DNA from: Calycina herbarum
Lineage: Eukaryota; Ascomycota; Leotiomycetes; Helotiales; Pezizellaceae
Length of the DNA stretch: 64,000 nt
Direction of reading: 5' to 3'
Assembly: GCA_001414485.1 (NCBI GenBank)
Contig: LLEY01000070.1
Location: 186,001 to 250,000 of the forward strand
The notes below the pieces were generated by a model. That model did no database searches and was not told the origin of the DNA. It saw only the letters and a program-made list of their open reading frames with translations. Made by a program: the position numbers and the translations under genes. Below are positions 1 through 12,437 of the stretch, one piece after another; within the stretch, counting starts at the first letter, position 1, and each line of letters opens with the position of its first letter.

Positions 1-26
1 CCCAAGCGTAATCGCTCACCAAATAG

Positions 27-1869
27 ATTGTTGACGCGAAACAGCGAAATTTCACTTATCTGCCTATCTTGAGTTTTGCCTGCACTGTGATTATCACCTG
101 GGAAGCTACCTTTCTGTATGTTTTTACCCCGAGCAATTCTCTGAATGCTGCTAACACCAGCATAGCACCCTGGGACTCTGTCTTCCAAAGTAAGACTCGC
201 GCTATCAACAAAATTGAGGAGAAACTAAAGAGCAAATCAGTGGTGGGCCTGCAGGTACAATCTATGCCTTCATATTTACTTGGGCGGGGATGCTCTGTGT
301 TTTCACGACCATTGGGGAAATGGCTTCCATGTACACCACTTTATTGCAACCCAAATAAGAAGAGAAGCTCACATTTTTCCAGCGCCCCAACTAGCGGTGG
401 TCAGTACTACTGGGTCGCAATGCTGGCACCAAAGTCATATCGAAGATTTTTGAGTTATATCACAGGTATCTGATTCAGAAGAAACCCACTTTGAAAGATT
501 TGTTCCAAGCTCACAAGATATCGTACCCAGGTTGGATTACCCTGATAGGCTGGCAAGCTGTAGCAGCATCAACAGTATACATTTGTGCCACAATTATTCA
601 AGGCCTTATTGTCCTGGCGCATCCAAAATTCGTGCCAACACTTTGGCAGGGTGTCTTACTAGTCTGGGGGATGGTGGCATTCACAAGTATGTTTATTCTT
701 CGTCTTTGTGTCCATGTGTGTAGACTAAATTCTGGTAGTCTTCTTCAATACTACCTTGGGAAACCTCCTACCCCATGTGGAGGCCCTTGGGATGATTCTA
801 CATGTTGTGGGCTTTTTTGTCATTCTCGTTCCAATGATATACCTCTCCGCCCATGCAGATGCAAAAGTCATTTTTACGACCTTTACCAATAAAGGCGGGT
901 GGCCGACTCAAGGAGTGGCATTCATGACAATCCTGAGCGGTGCCGTATTTGACTTCCTCGGTTCAGATTCTGTCATTCATATGGCGGAGGAGACACAAAA
1001 CGCCGCCAAGGTCTCACCAAAGAGCATGTTCATCTCCATCATTTTCAATGGAGTCCTCGGACTCGCAGCGTTGATTGCTGTGCTGATTTGCGCTGATGAT
1101 CTCGATGCTGCTCTCAAATCGCCTATTGGACACCCATTCATTGCCATATTCCTACAAACAACGCAATCGGTAGCTGGTGCGATGCTCATGAGTATCGTAA
1201 TATTTCTCATGCAGATGTTTGCGGCCATTGGTATCATGGCAGCAACCTCTCGCATGCTTTGGGCTTTTGCCCGAGATCGAGGTGTGCCGGGCTGGAGGAC
1301 TATGATCAAAGTAAATCAACCCCTTTCAAGGCCCTTTCAATGGCGCTAACGCATCAATTTCAACTCTTTAGGTTGATGGCAAGAACCATATCCCTATGTA
1401 TGCTATTGGGGTTACGGGACTCATATCTTGCCTCCTCGCCTTGATCAACCTCGCGGGTCCGATTGTCTTCAACGACATTGTATCCCTTACCGTCTCTTCT
1501 CTTCTGCTTTCTTATCTACTGGTTTGCTCGTTTCTTTTATGGCGCCGATGTACAGGCTATATGTCCTACAACCCGCCGGTTTCTCAAAAAATCATCATTG
1601 GTGATGAGAACTCAGTGCCAGAACTCAGCTGGGGTCCCTGGCACTTGCGTGGTGCTGCCGGCCTATTCGTTAACATTATGTCGTGCGCGTTTCTCGCTAT
1701 AACTGTTTTCTTCAGCTTTTGGCCACCAGAAGTCAATCCAACAGCGAAAACAATGAACATGAGTGTGTTGATGTTCGGAGCAACCACTCTGTTTGCTATC
1801 ATTTGGTATGCTGTGCAAGGGAAAAAGACGTATGAAGGGCCTGTCATCGAATTGGAACCAGGTGCTTGA
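27..1869 (+). CDS. Amino-acid/choline-type permease, APC superfamily (5' truncated by window)
   Basis: Integral-membrane transporter of the fungal GABA/choline/amino-acid permease branch of the APC superfamily, probably at the plasma membrane; the substrate cannot be told. The visible exon starts after an acceptor AG at 25-26 and reads into DAKQRNFTYLPILSFACT, the conserved TM1 region. Introns inferred from splice signals and restored frame are 116-160, about 190-230, 331-382, 466-530, 687-738 and 1311-1371. Recognisable blocks are GGPAGTIYAF (242 on), EMASIAPTSGGQYYWV (spliced across 331-382), SYITGWITLIGWQA, NLLPHVEALGMILHVVGFF and ATSRMLWAFARDRGVPGW. The C-terminal exon 1372-1869 carries the last membrane segments. 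The first exon(s) lie upstream of base 1. The second intron is unusually short and least certain. No stop breaks the spliced frame, so I treat it as functional. It is followed on the same strand by a lysine 2,3-aminomutase. Confidence 0.85.
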
Positions 1870-2673
1870 GGGCCAGGCTACAACACTGTATAATTAGATT
1901 GTATTGACAACTGATAGCTCGGACTTAGTTGAATTGTATCATTATTCGTTTAGGCAATAAATTGCAGCCTTACTCATAGAAACACAGAATATATACAATA
2001 GGGCGGTACTAAATATCGCACTATTGTAACTTTTGGGGATGAATCTTGGTATTGGGTAGTTCTTTGATTTCAAAGTGCTTAACACGAATTTGTTTAAAAC
2101 AACGGCAAATTTCCTATCAGCCCCATCAGGAACCACGCTTACCCCTCTTTCATAGTGCTTTCATATTGCGAAACTGGACACAAATAACTTCAACTCTACG
2201 GGATCCTATACATCACCTTTGTGCTTCAGTGTACTTGAAGTCAACCAAATTACCTACTATTGTTTTAGAACGTAACAATAAATTTTGACAATGTAAAGTT
2301 TGAACAGTTCCTGGCTGTAATCTGACGCTACTGTAGAACTATATAATAAGTTGAAGTATAGTATTTTCTCCGTGCTCAGAATCCTGGCACGATTAGAGGA
2401 TCCTGTCGGCACTATTAATTTGAATTTCTTGTTATACTGTTATACAATCCTTGTATTCAGTAGGCTAGCCCTTCTTGGCAGTGCATGCACTTTGCCACCT
2501 CCACCTTCCCCTTTTGCGAAGTCCTGTCCTAAACAAGCTGTTCCCCCCGATACTCGTACGCTCTGCAAGTACAGGGCGCAGGTCTGAAAATGGTTACATG
2601 TTAAGCAGGCCTATTTCATATCAACTCTCGTTTACACACCCACAGAATCTAACATCTTTCACGTTTGAAGACT
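1870..2673. other. Intergenic, permease to aminomutase
   Basis: About 800 bases between two genes on the same strand. No coding family, RNA gene or repeat was recognised. It must hold the permease 3' end and the aminomutase promoter. Confidence 0.6.
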
Positions 2674-4330
2674 ATGTTTACGGCTATTTTGAAACCAGCG
2701 AGTTGGACTCTTCTACATTCAACTCGCAGGTGCGGGCTCGCAACTCTTCATAAGCCGCTATCACAACCAGAAATCGTGGAGCACCAACCATCGCCTGTCA
2801 AACATCAACAAAACCCTAAACAAGACTTGTACTGGCGAAAGACCCCACAATGGAAGACAGTTGATACGAGAGAATTCCTGAGCTACAGGTGGCAGGTACG
2901 CGCAACACTGATCAAATTTGAAAAACAAGCTTACATATTAGTCCAAAAACTCTATCAATACATACTCTCAATTGTTGAATTTCATGCGTTCTGTCCTACC
3001 CTCAACAATTTCAACAGGGTCATCAACAAATAGTCTTCCACAAGCTGTTTCCCAAAAAGAGTTCATCGAGGATGTAGAAAATGGCATGCAGAAGGCACCG
3101 ATGTCGATACGTCTCACTCCCCACATCTTCAGCCTGATAAACTGGTCGGAACCATTTACCGACCCTTTGATTCGTCAATTCGTTCCGTTGGGATCTCGAT
3201 TACTTCCAGATCATCCGGAACTTCGCTTAGACTCTTTGGACGAAACGACCGATTCTCCGGTTAAGGGTTTGATACATCGATATCCAGATAAAGCTGTGTT
3301 TCTAGGTATGTTCAAGTGATATTTTGCTCTCAAATACTCCAAGTGACACGTATTACAGCAACCTCCGTGTGTCCCGTCTATTGTCGGTACTGTACCCGTT
3401 CTTATAGCATAGGAGTAGATACCGCTAGCGTATCCAAAGTCCGTTTTCTCCCCATAATGAAGAGATGGGAGCCTATATTCGAATATATCGAGAAAACCAC
3501 TACATTAAATGATATCCTCGTCTCAGGTGGAGATAGCTACAGCCTGAGTCCAGAGCAACTTCTAGCTATCGGTCGGCGACTACTTTCCCTGCCTCATATC
3601 CTGCGTCTTCGGTTTGCTAGCAAAGGCCTAGCTGTTTGCCCCTCACGACTAGTTGATCCAGAAGATCGATGGGCAGAAGCGCTAATACAGCTGAGCAAAG
3701 AAGGTAGAGCCATTGGGAAGAGTGTGAGCTTACACACACATTTCAATCATCCGAATGAAATTACATGGGTCACGGAAGCCGCAGCACGTCGCCTGTTTCA
3801 AGAGGGTGTTCAAGTGCGCAATCAGACGGTTCTCCTCAATGGCGTCAATAGCGATGTTGAGACAATGACCAAGCTTATTCGTCGACTTGCTGCTCTGAAT
3901 ATCCAACCCGTAAGTCAAAAGTTTTCAAGTGATATTTCTAATGTACTCCAATCCACCATTTTCAGCATACCCATGTAGAAAACCCGGTCAAAAGAATTAC
4001 ATATACTGACAAGGCGGTCATTAGTATTACGTATTCCAGCACGATTTAGTCTGTGGGGTCGAAGACCTCCGAACACCCTTATCAACAATACTTTCCCTCG
4101 AGTCTCAGATCAGAGGTACAATTGCGGGCTTCATGATGCCTAATTTCATGGTTACTCTCCCAGGAGGGGGTGGCAAGCGGTTGGCTTGTAGCTATGAGAG
4201 CTACGATCGTGAAACTGGACGTAGCTTATTCCGCGCTCCCAACAGTCATATGAGAGGCGGAAGCGATAACGAAAAAGAATTTTGGGATTATTGGGATCCT
4301 CACTGGAGTTTGAAAGACAAAGATAGTTGA
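2674..4330 (+). CDS. L-lysine 2,3-aminomutase (KamA-type radical SAM enzyme)
   Basis: Predicted to interconvert L-lysine and L-beta-lysine using S-adenosylmethionine, a [4Fe-4S] cluster and PLP (family knowledge). Exons 2674-2895, 2942-3305, 3359-3909 and 4025-4330 join in frame to give 480 aa. The radical-SAM cluster motif CPVYCRYC puts Cys200, Cys204 and Cys207 as cluster ligands. Other family blocks are SPVKGLIHRYPDKAVFL, DILVSGGDSYSLSPEQL, LHTHFNHPNEITWVT and NQTVLLNGVN. LPGGGGKRLACSYE carries the probable PLP-binding Lys430. The N-terminal ~25 residues (FTAILKPASWTLLHSTRR) are basic/hydroxylated and could be a mitochondrial presequence. The ATG at 2674 is chosen because exon 1 joins in phase and holds the family block EFLSYRWQ. 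All introns are GT-AG of 46-115 nt. Fungal homologues resemble bacterial enzymes, so ancient bacterial origin is possible but not shown here. Confidence 0.9.
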
Positions 4331-5020
4331 AACACATGGACGAGCCATGAAACAGTTCGCGGTGCTTATTGTTTGAAATTTGGTGCTTGGTATGGGCAGC
4401 AGATTACTATTCCAACGGAGTTGTGGCTTCTTAGGGATGAAGAGTTCTTCTCTAGTTAAAAAATTTTATAACTGAGGAGGACGGTATGAATTTATATAGT
4501 TATTTCCGATTAACTGGAAACTTTTAGTCGGGTTTATTTCTTTCATTTCTCATTTGCTTCTTCCATCCACTTTACCACAAAACACCAACCCTCAAAATAT
4601 CTCAAACTACAGAAATCAAGAATTCGGGCCCGTCACCCTTTACCGAGAATTACACGCCTTTGTAATCTCAACTCTCAAACTCCCACGACAGGACCTAAAA
4701 TCCCAAAGGTAACTACGCATTCGACAACAAATCCCCACCCACACAAGCTACCACTGAATTCAACCCCAAAGCCCGCGAAGACAATCTTTCAAAATCTCTC
4801 TCGACCTTCATCACAAAAAAAAGGTTCGTTAGAAGAATTCCAACAGCTCAGCTCAACTGCTGGACCATGGGGTAGTGAATGTCTGCTCCATTGATAGCTG
4901 CCCCCCCCTCAGAGCTGCCCGGGGTGCTTATAGACTCCCAGAAGACTAGACCCAACGAATGAATGGAATGACGTATTTTCGACGAAGAGAGAGAACTGAT
5001 CAAAACCTAAGATGAGAGTA
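4331..5020. other. Intergenic, convergent aminomutase / NLR-like gene
   Basis: No intact gene. Around 4622-4712 the plus strand reads in one frame as EFGPVTLYRELHAFVIS..., ending near a GGTAAC that could be a splice donor. It is coding-like but I could not assign it; it may be a gene fragment or chance. Confidence 0.4.
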
Positions 5021-8000
5021 TCATACCCAACCAGGCCCCTCACAAATTACAGGAACAGATTCCCAGAATTTCCTCTTTTTTTGTGGTGGCTGATTTTCAC
5101 TCTCCTCGGTGCTCAACGTCGTTTGCGTTACTTTTTCGGCGCTGTTTGGGAGTGGTGTCTCAGTTATCTGTAGTCGTGGAGGGTTGCCTAGCCTTGAATC
5201 TTTCCAGCGGTCCGAGACAAATTTTCTCAGAAAGTCATCCTGGTGGTTGCTGTTGTCATTTCGCTCGGTGAGGTGTAAATTTACTGAGAATCTTTGTTTG
5301 CTCCATGGTTGTGGTCGGAAGATGTCTATACCCAGTGAGCTCCCAAAGGTCAACTTTTTGATAAAATAGAAATGGGCATTGCTAGTTAACTTATTGATGC
5401 GGCCGCCATGTTTCAATAGCACCATGACGAGCTTGAAACTTTCGGACATAGTGGTGCGTCTGTAGGGCGACTCCCGAGAAGTATTAAATCGCAAAGGAGG
5501 GGGGATATCCTCAAAAGCGAGGTCCAGAGCAGTTTTTCCATTTCCGTCTAGCGCGTTGATGCTTGCGCCATGAGCAATGAGAAGTTCCGCAAGGCCAGAG
5601 TCGGAGATATGAAGTGGTTTGCAAGTGGTCCTCCATTTTGAATTGTTGTAGACTTGGATATCGTAATTGACATCCTCACCATGCTCTAACGATACTCGAA
5701 CTATGCTCATGATACGCTTATCATTATTCGAGGATTGCAATGAAGCGTGGCCTTGAAAAAGTGATTGAAATGGTGTCTTCTCGCAATATAAAGCTTTTGT
5801 GTTTGCCTTGTGCTTAATGAGAAGAGCAACCATTGGACCCAGATCTCGTATTGTATCGGAACCCGTGTGGCCAGGTCTGTAGCTTGCTGGACTCAAAGTG
5901 GCTTTGACAGCAAGATGCAAGAATGTGAAGCAGTTACGCCTACCATCTTGGCTTGAAATAAGCCCCAATCAGCTTGAAGCACAATATCAACATAGAGGCG
6001 GAGGTTCATAACGACGGCAAACTCCATGGCGGATTTGTAGTATACCGTGTGTGAAGTATGCCTTGAATCAAACGCATGTGTAGCAGAGTCGATAATTTCT
6101 TTTTGACTTACTCCGGTTGTGTATTCGGAGCGGAAGGCATAATAGTCGGTCACCCTTCCCCGTCGCTTCTATTAGGGGAGGTAATGGAACCAACTTGGAA
6201 GGGACTGATCAAAGCCGCGTATGCGGTCCACTTCCCGGAACGTTTTTCTTTCCAGGTTCATCTGGAAAAGACCGTATTTTGCTAGAAACGAGTATCCATT
6301 TTCCGCAGACTTGTTATTTTCGACTATCATAAACTGGCGAAATCCCGGTTCGCCTACAAAATCCTTAACTGTTTGATGCATAAATTGCAGAACCGGATCG
6401 GCGCTAGCGCTTGACGAAGCAAGCTCAATAAGTCCCCCACAACGGCTTTTGATTCGGCGCTGTCGATGATCTCTGCTGCCAACAAGATCTTTCAAGTTTT
6501 GCTCCTGGCACGCGCGGAATGATGAAGGCATGTTGTTTGACCCTGGGCGCTTGATAGGAATTTTACCTTCGCATTCGTCGATTGTTCGACATGGTGCGCA
6601 AAGAACCGCAAGCCAAAAGTCGTACTCCTCAATTGGCCAGTCAGATCGTAGGACTATTTCAAGCACTGCGAATGCCTCCAGTCGATAAGTTCGAGGAATT
6701 CGCTGAACCAGGTGCAAGTAGAGAGCCTCAAGTTCACCTGGAAATGAAGCGAGACCTGCTAGGAGCTCGGTCACAGTAGCGCCTTCAGCGCATGAAGCCA
6801 GTATTTCTTCCACAACCAATTTCAGCCAGAGAAACACCCCCTCTGTTCTTAGAATTAGGCATGATCTTAACTCGTTTATTTGAAGCCTTTGCGCTTCGTC
6901 CATCTCCTCTCGTAAGCCAACCATACTTCGGCTGCTGTCGAATTTACCGTCGATATAAGCGATGATATCCCGGTGTGTTTTCTCATGAATCTTGAAACCG
7001 GGATGCCCATGAAATTCGTCACAAAATACATTCCATATTCGACTCGAACAACAAATCTTGACCCTATTGGAGCACTGCTCTCCGGGTGGTTGCACGAGAC
7101 TTTTGATGAATGCCACAATAGAATTTGGTGTCCCACCATATTCATCAAGGCCGTCAAGAAAAATATACAGGTCTATAGGAGTTTCGTTCTGTTTGACGAT
7201 ATAGTCAAGGGCGCTTTGAAGAGATTCGATTGACCAATCATGGCTTGACTTCTTCGGCCCGTACCTTTTGAGCAATTTTGGTAAAAATTCGCGCTCTTGT
7301 CGTAATATTTGATGGAGAATGGAATAAAGAAGACCTTCAAGTGACTTTTGTAAATAGAACCCGCGGTCATAAAAGAAAAATCCGACCCGCAACTGGGTTC
7401 TGGCCTGGCCCGAGGAAGATTTTATGTTGCTGTGCTCCCGATAGTTGTTGAAGATGTATTTTATGAAGGTAGACTTTCCAGATCCGGGTTTGCCACTGAT
7501 CCAATATATAGGTGCGTCATTTGTAAGCCAGGAGACGAATCCCGCAGCTTTATCTTCCCATATCCACCCAAATGTTGACTGATAAGAGTCTTCAATTCTA
7601 GAAATTCGGTCACGGGACTCTGGGATATTGAGACTGGCAAGAAGTACGCTTAAATCTGGGATGTGATTAGCACTCATTTTGAATGTTTCTAAAAGGGTTA
7701 AAGATACGATTCGATAGCGATTTATCTTCAGACGTTCGGGTTGGAGAGCCAGAAACTCTCTCTGAGAAACGCGAAATGACGAGGAGAAATAAACCTGGAA
7801 CTTACCCTCACTGAGAAAATCACTAGGAGCGGGAGCATGTACAGAGTGGGTCGATGTGATGGGAATAAGGGACAACATGCACCCCTCAGTTGTTATTTGG
7901 ACAAATTCATGAATGAAGTTTGCCAGCAAATTGTACTCGTCACATCCTTCGCTGAATTTCACCATCTCCGAGTGGCTTCGATTTATAGGGATAATGTCCG

Positions 8001-9243
8001 ACTTGTTTGATTTGCGTTGTATTGCAGATGATTTGCCCACAAGAACCATATATGGGCCTGACATTTCCCATCTCCCAGTGGTTTCATTCATCTAAATTTC
8101 CATGAGATGTTTTGAACCCCAAGAGAGAAAAGGTGATATTGTTACCTCGGCAGTCCTGGATCGACCAGTCTCGTAAAATGATATCAAGCGTACATTTCTT
8201 ATCGTGGATATTCCGCTGAATCTCAGATCCAAGTCTGTCAGGAAATGGGAGTCTGGGGAAAGAAATTCCACCAGGTCTGAATTTAGTTGACCGTGAACCA
8301 TTGGCAGCCAGTGCGATATTTCCATTCCCTTGTTTGGAACGCCTAGGAAGATGACTTCTTGCACCAGGGAGAGCATGAATTCCCCCAACTTGCCACTATT
8401 TGCCATTTCCAAAAGAGTGCTCTTGAGAATAATACCGCCTAAGCTATACGCAAGGAACACCACAGGCTTTGCGGATTTGAGGGCACGTCCGATTGACTTC
8501 AGCCCTGCAAGGAATGCCAATGCAAGATCTTCAATGCCTTGAAACGACTGACTTTTTAACAGGTGGCTATCATAGCCATAAATGATACTTCGGAGTTGTG
8601 GAAAATCACGTGGCAGTCGATCTCGAAGCCACATGAAGTGTGAAGTTGTACTCCGTTCAGCCCACGATCCAAATGGATGACTCGCTAGACCACTTATTGA
8701 AATACAACTACCAAATATTAGCACTTATTGTCAAGTGTTGCGAGATATGTGGATGGCAAAGAGCTTGACATTCAAAGAGCTAATCTAAGGCATATACTTA
8801 TAGTAATGCCAAGAACTAAGCGAGGTCACGTGCTAACCACGGAAGAGACGAAGTGCTATTCACTATCGTTACTGACAACATCAAGTAGGAGGTTAAACCA
8901 CTTAATCTAAGAAATAGGAGTCCAAAGTGACATCATTAAGGGCCGTAAAGCCGAGGAAGTGAACATCGACGATGATATTTGGTTGTGGGCTTGGTGTTGA
9001 GAGGGTCCATTCCGAGCAATCGTTTTCAAATATAGACGGCAAACTCTTGAACAATACAGTCGCCGTTTTTGTCCGGGGATTTTCGAACAGGAGTAGGCTG
9101 GGTACTAAGGAGCAGACAATAATATTGTCTTCTGGGCCAAGAGCATTGCAGGATTGGAAAAGGTAGCCCGGAGTGTCCTCATAGCTCAAGTGGTTTGGAA
9201 GTTGCCGGACGCGGTAAGTACGGTTAGTGGAGTCTCTCGGCAT
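5021..9243 (-). CDS. NLR-like protein: lipase-like alpha/beta hydrolase - NACHT - ankyrin-type C-terminus
   Basis: Multi-exon gene read right to left. Exon A starts at ATG 9243 (MPRDSTNRTYRVRQLP), the N-terminus typical of fungal hydrolase-NACHT proteins, and runs to about 8905. Exon B (about 8718-8146) holds the alpha/beta hydrolase: CISISGLASHPFGSW, then AYSLGGIIL, which carries the nucleophile-type G/A-x-S-x-G. A GT-AG intron at 8092-8145 joins to GRWEMSGPYMVLVGKSSA. Further in are an intron near 7687-7804 and the NACHT NTPase with Walker A ISGKPGSGKST (about 7470) and Walker B LYIFLDGLDEYGG (about 7145). The tail 5021-5968 has ankyrin-like helices (LAELLIAHGASINALDGNGKTALDLA) and a basic end QPPQKKRK. 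Family members are candidate fungal incompatibility/innate-immunity receptors (inference). Two joins are unresolved: exon A to B, and the region 5940-6200 where the frame shifts. It may be a live gene with odd introns or a decaying one. Confidence 0.75.
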
Positions 9244-11032
9244 TATGCATTCTAATTATTGAGTACCAATCCTGATGATATAATGATATGATGTAGATAG
9301 GCGCTGCCGGAGCCAAGAAAATAAATTTCGCGGGAGCCGTGGAGGTCGATCGAGTGGCACAAGCACTGCTGCGACATTCATGCTCTCCGGATGCTTAGTT
9401 GGAATGATACCATAGATACTCGTGAGCCCCAATAGATGTCGTATCGTGAAAACATGGCTTCAAAAGCCTTCGTGGGAGGTTCCCTGAAGTTGAGGTTACA
9501 TCGACAGACACTGTGCGACGGTGGACATTAAAAGTGGAAGGAAATGCCTGGAGTGAAGGAAAGATGTCCTTCTCATAGCTTCGATTACTAAATACTTCGA
9601 AACTGCGAAACTTCATTGATCAGAAACAATGAGGGCAATATTGTAAACTGTTCAAAGTTTTTTTTAAAAAGCTGCAAGGTGCAAGTGATTATTACTGCCG
9701 CTTTTAGCGTCAGCACCACGTCACGTCTATTTCACTATGTTCACCCCGTGCTTCACTATAGCCCCTCTCTGTCTATTTCCCCGCTTTCCCGGCCACCTCC
9801 TTTTTAATTTTTACACAAAATCCTACAGAACAAGCCCATCGTTAGAATCCAGAATCAGCAGCATGGAAGAGAGGCATTTGATACCCATTATACATTTATA
9901 CCATCCAGAGCTTCGGTAAGTACTGCTGTAGGTTTCCCTTTCTTGGAGCTTTTCCTTTGTACCCGTGTACCTGCTTGCGGCGTCAATACCACAATGACGT
10001 CCAGCAGCACCGAAGAGGCTCTGAGGCGCCTTCCTAACGTTACAGCTTCTGGGTATCCTCTTCGTGCGTTATTCTTGCACTTCTCGCTATGTGAGGAGAC
10101 TATTTTCAATGTCGCACTAAGAATCTGCCTCCATTTGGGCAACTCTGCAAGGGCGGCTCGATATCGATAATATTATATAGGAACTTGTTGGCCGTTATTA
10201 CCTGGATATTAGCAGACACAGGAGCGATCGTGAACAACTATTAGCAACAGCTTTTCAACATGTTATAGCTTTATAAACTATTTTCGATCTCTAAAGGATA
10301 TATCTTCAATCGTTAGCCCCAAGTTCTTAGACGAAATCCTGCCTTTTAGATACCGAGTTGTTACTATCTGTTCTATCGCATATCATTGATGTAAAATCTT
10401 TAGTTTTTAGTCCTAGTAACAGTTCCTCGCCTCTTAAAGATGCTCGTCATAGCTTTCTTAGGTAGACTTTGCTTTCCAGACTCCGTGCCCTTCTTTTACG
10501 GAATAAACGACTTTCATAGGAGGAGTATAAAAGCCTTAATTCGAGGATTAAAGATGCCTAGGGTACGAATGTCCTCGAAGATGTTGATTATTTTACTATA
10601 AATTAACTATGCTGTAGAATTTTAGCAGAATTAAACAGCAATTCGCCAGCGTTTAGGGGATCGGAGCATGCTTATAGAACAGTTATACTTATAATAGTAC
10701 TTATTTTAAACTCTACTTTAGTAGAATAATAGATATTTCTTAAAATAAAGAGAATAATAAATATATATATATAAACTTACTAAACTTAATTTCAAAAGCC
10801 TAAGCTAATTTCCTAAGCTTTATTCTCAAAGTATTACTAGAAACGTTAATGTTCAAAAGCCAGAAGGTAAAAATTTTAAGCGAGCATTTTTATCATTCAT
10901 CGGAAAATAGACAAGGATCCAAGCCCCACCCAACTACTTGTCGCGCCCCCTTACACCGCCCACAAATCGGCAGAATAAAATTTACAACTGCAAAAAAGGT
11001 GCACCCCGCCAACACAATTGTCTACAACCACA
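9244..11032. other. Intergenic with AT-rich relic
   Basis: From about 10180 to 10850 the DNA becomes AT-rich with many TA-rich stops in all frames and looks like an old, unclassifiable repeat or RIP relic. At 9863 an ATG opens a short frame (MEERHLIPIIHLYHPELR) followed by a good donor GTAAGT at 9916; this might be a first exon, but I see no convincing continuation. Confidence 0.4.
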
Positions 11033-12057
11033 ATGTCATCCGACGAAATCGTCTGGCAGGTCATCAACCAGCAGTTCTGCTCGTTCAAGCTGAAGTTTGT
11101 TCTTCCAGTCAACTCAAGACTTCAACACTAACTTTCTGCAGGACTACCAAGGAGAAGAACTTCTGTCGTAACGAATACAATGTCACCGGTCTCTGCAATC
11201 GACAGTCCTGCCCGCTTGCCAACTCCCGTTATGCGACTGTTCGCGCAAATCCAGACACCGGTACCTTGTACCTCTACATGAAGACGATCGAGCGTGCGCA
11301 CATGCCTTCAAAGCTTTGGGAGCGGATAAAGTTATCGCAAAACTACGCCAAAGCTCTGCAACAAGTCGACGAGCGATTGATCTACTGGCCCAACTTCCTT
11401 ATTCACAAATGCAAGCAAAGACTCACGAGATTGACTCAAGTTGGAATTCGGATGAGAAGAATCGCCAAGGAAGACGAGAGACTCGGCGAAAAGTTGGTTC
11501 CAAGACTGGCTCCAAAGGTCAGAAGGCGTGAGGAGACCCGTGAGAGGAAAGCCGAGGCCGCGGCCAAGGTTGAGAGAGCAATTGAGAGAGAGCTGATTGA
11601 GCGGTTACGAAGCGGAGCTTATGGCGACCAACCATTGAATGTTAGTGAAGCTATCTGGAAGAAGGTTCTTAAAGGCTTGGAGAGAGGTGGCGAGGGCACG
11701 AGGGATGAGGACTTGGATGAAGGAATTGAGGAGGACGAATTCGAAAATGAGGAAGAGTACGAGGAGGAAGGCGTCGGAGAAGTGGAGTATGTCAGTGATC
11801 TAGGTGAGGAGGAGGAAGATCTCGGAGATTTGGAGGATTGGCTTGGAAGTGGGGAAGAAGATGCTACTGACGAAAACGACGAGGATGAGGATGAGGATGA
11901 GGATGACAGCGACAGTAGCGAGGATGAGAAGACTGCTGCTGGCGCAAAGAGGAAGAAGGCACCAATTTCCAAGGCCAAACCAAAGAAGCTTGCGAGAATG
12001 GAAGTTGAGTATGAGGAAGAGATTGAGGAAACGCCTCGGCAACTGGTACGGAATTGA
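11033..12057 (+). CDS. mak16: Mak16, 60S ribosome-biogenesis factor
   Basis: Nucleolar protein needed for large-subunit pre-rRNA processing (family knowledge). The ATG at 11033 gives [21 protein letters not shown] 47-nt intron at 11095-11141 restores [20 protein letters not shown], the Mak16 ribosomal-L28e-like start with its conserved cysteines ([21 protein letters not shown]). The frame then continues through [20 protein letters not shown] and [16 protein letters not shown] residues (here [18 protein letters not shown]). The last third is strongly acidic (runs of Asp/Glu and a [15 protein letters not shown] stretch), then a Lys-rich probable nuclear signal ([17 protein letters not shown]). 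The product is 325 aa, close to the family size. The predicted start lies well inside a longer open frame; the Mak16 family N-terminus decides it. Confidence 0.95.
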
Positions 12058-12437
12058 TTGTATGAAGCTATTGCAATATTGCAATGGGATTTCTGGCTGT
12101 GGAGTACTGGTACAGACAAAAAGCGGCGTTTGGGCGTCACAGGGACAATTTCTTCTAGCAATAGTTGCTTTTTCCAATCATGGAAATATCGAAATTACAA
12201 TACCAATTCTTGAAAAGATGTTTTTATATGGCGAACTGTTTGAATTGAATTTACTTTGTCTAGCGTCCTTTCAGCCTTGCATTGCACTGGTGGGGTCGCC
12301 GCAGCCGCCACCACCCACGGGCATGATCACGAAACATGTTTCAACCACCAGACAGACACCTCAAGCCCAACAACTCTCGTGGGGTTCAATAATTGCTTCA
12401 CCACCACTCCCAGTTTTCCTTCTCGTCCCAGCCCAGC
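12058..12437. other. Intergenic, MAK16 to Mso1-like gene
   Basis: Nothing recognised. It must contain the MAK16 3' end and the promoter of the next gene on the same strand. Confidence 0.5.

Noticed and set aside
69..1349. APC permease as a pseudogene because its frames are broken many times
   Set aside because: Every break coincides with GT...CTAAC/CTAAA...AG signals and splicing restores known family blocks, so these are introns.
11619..12161. Long Ser-rich open frame on the minus strand
   Set aside because: It is the antisense shadow of the Asp/Glu repeats of MAK16 (GAG/GAC read as CTC/GTC and TCC/TCA).
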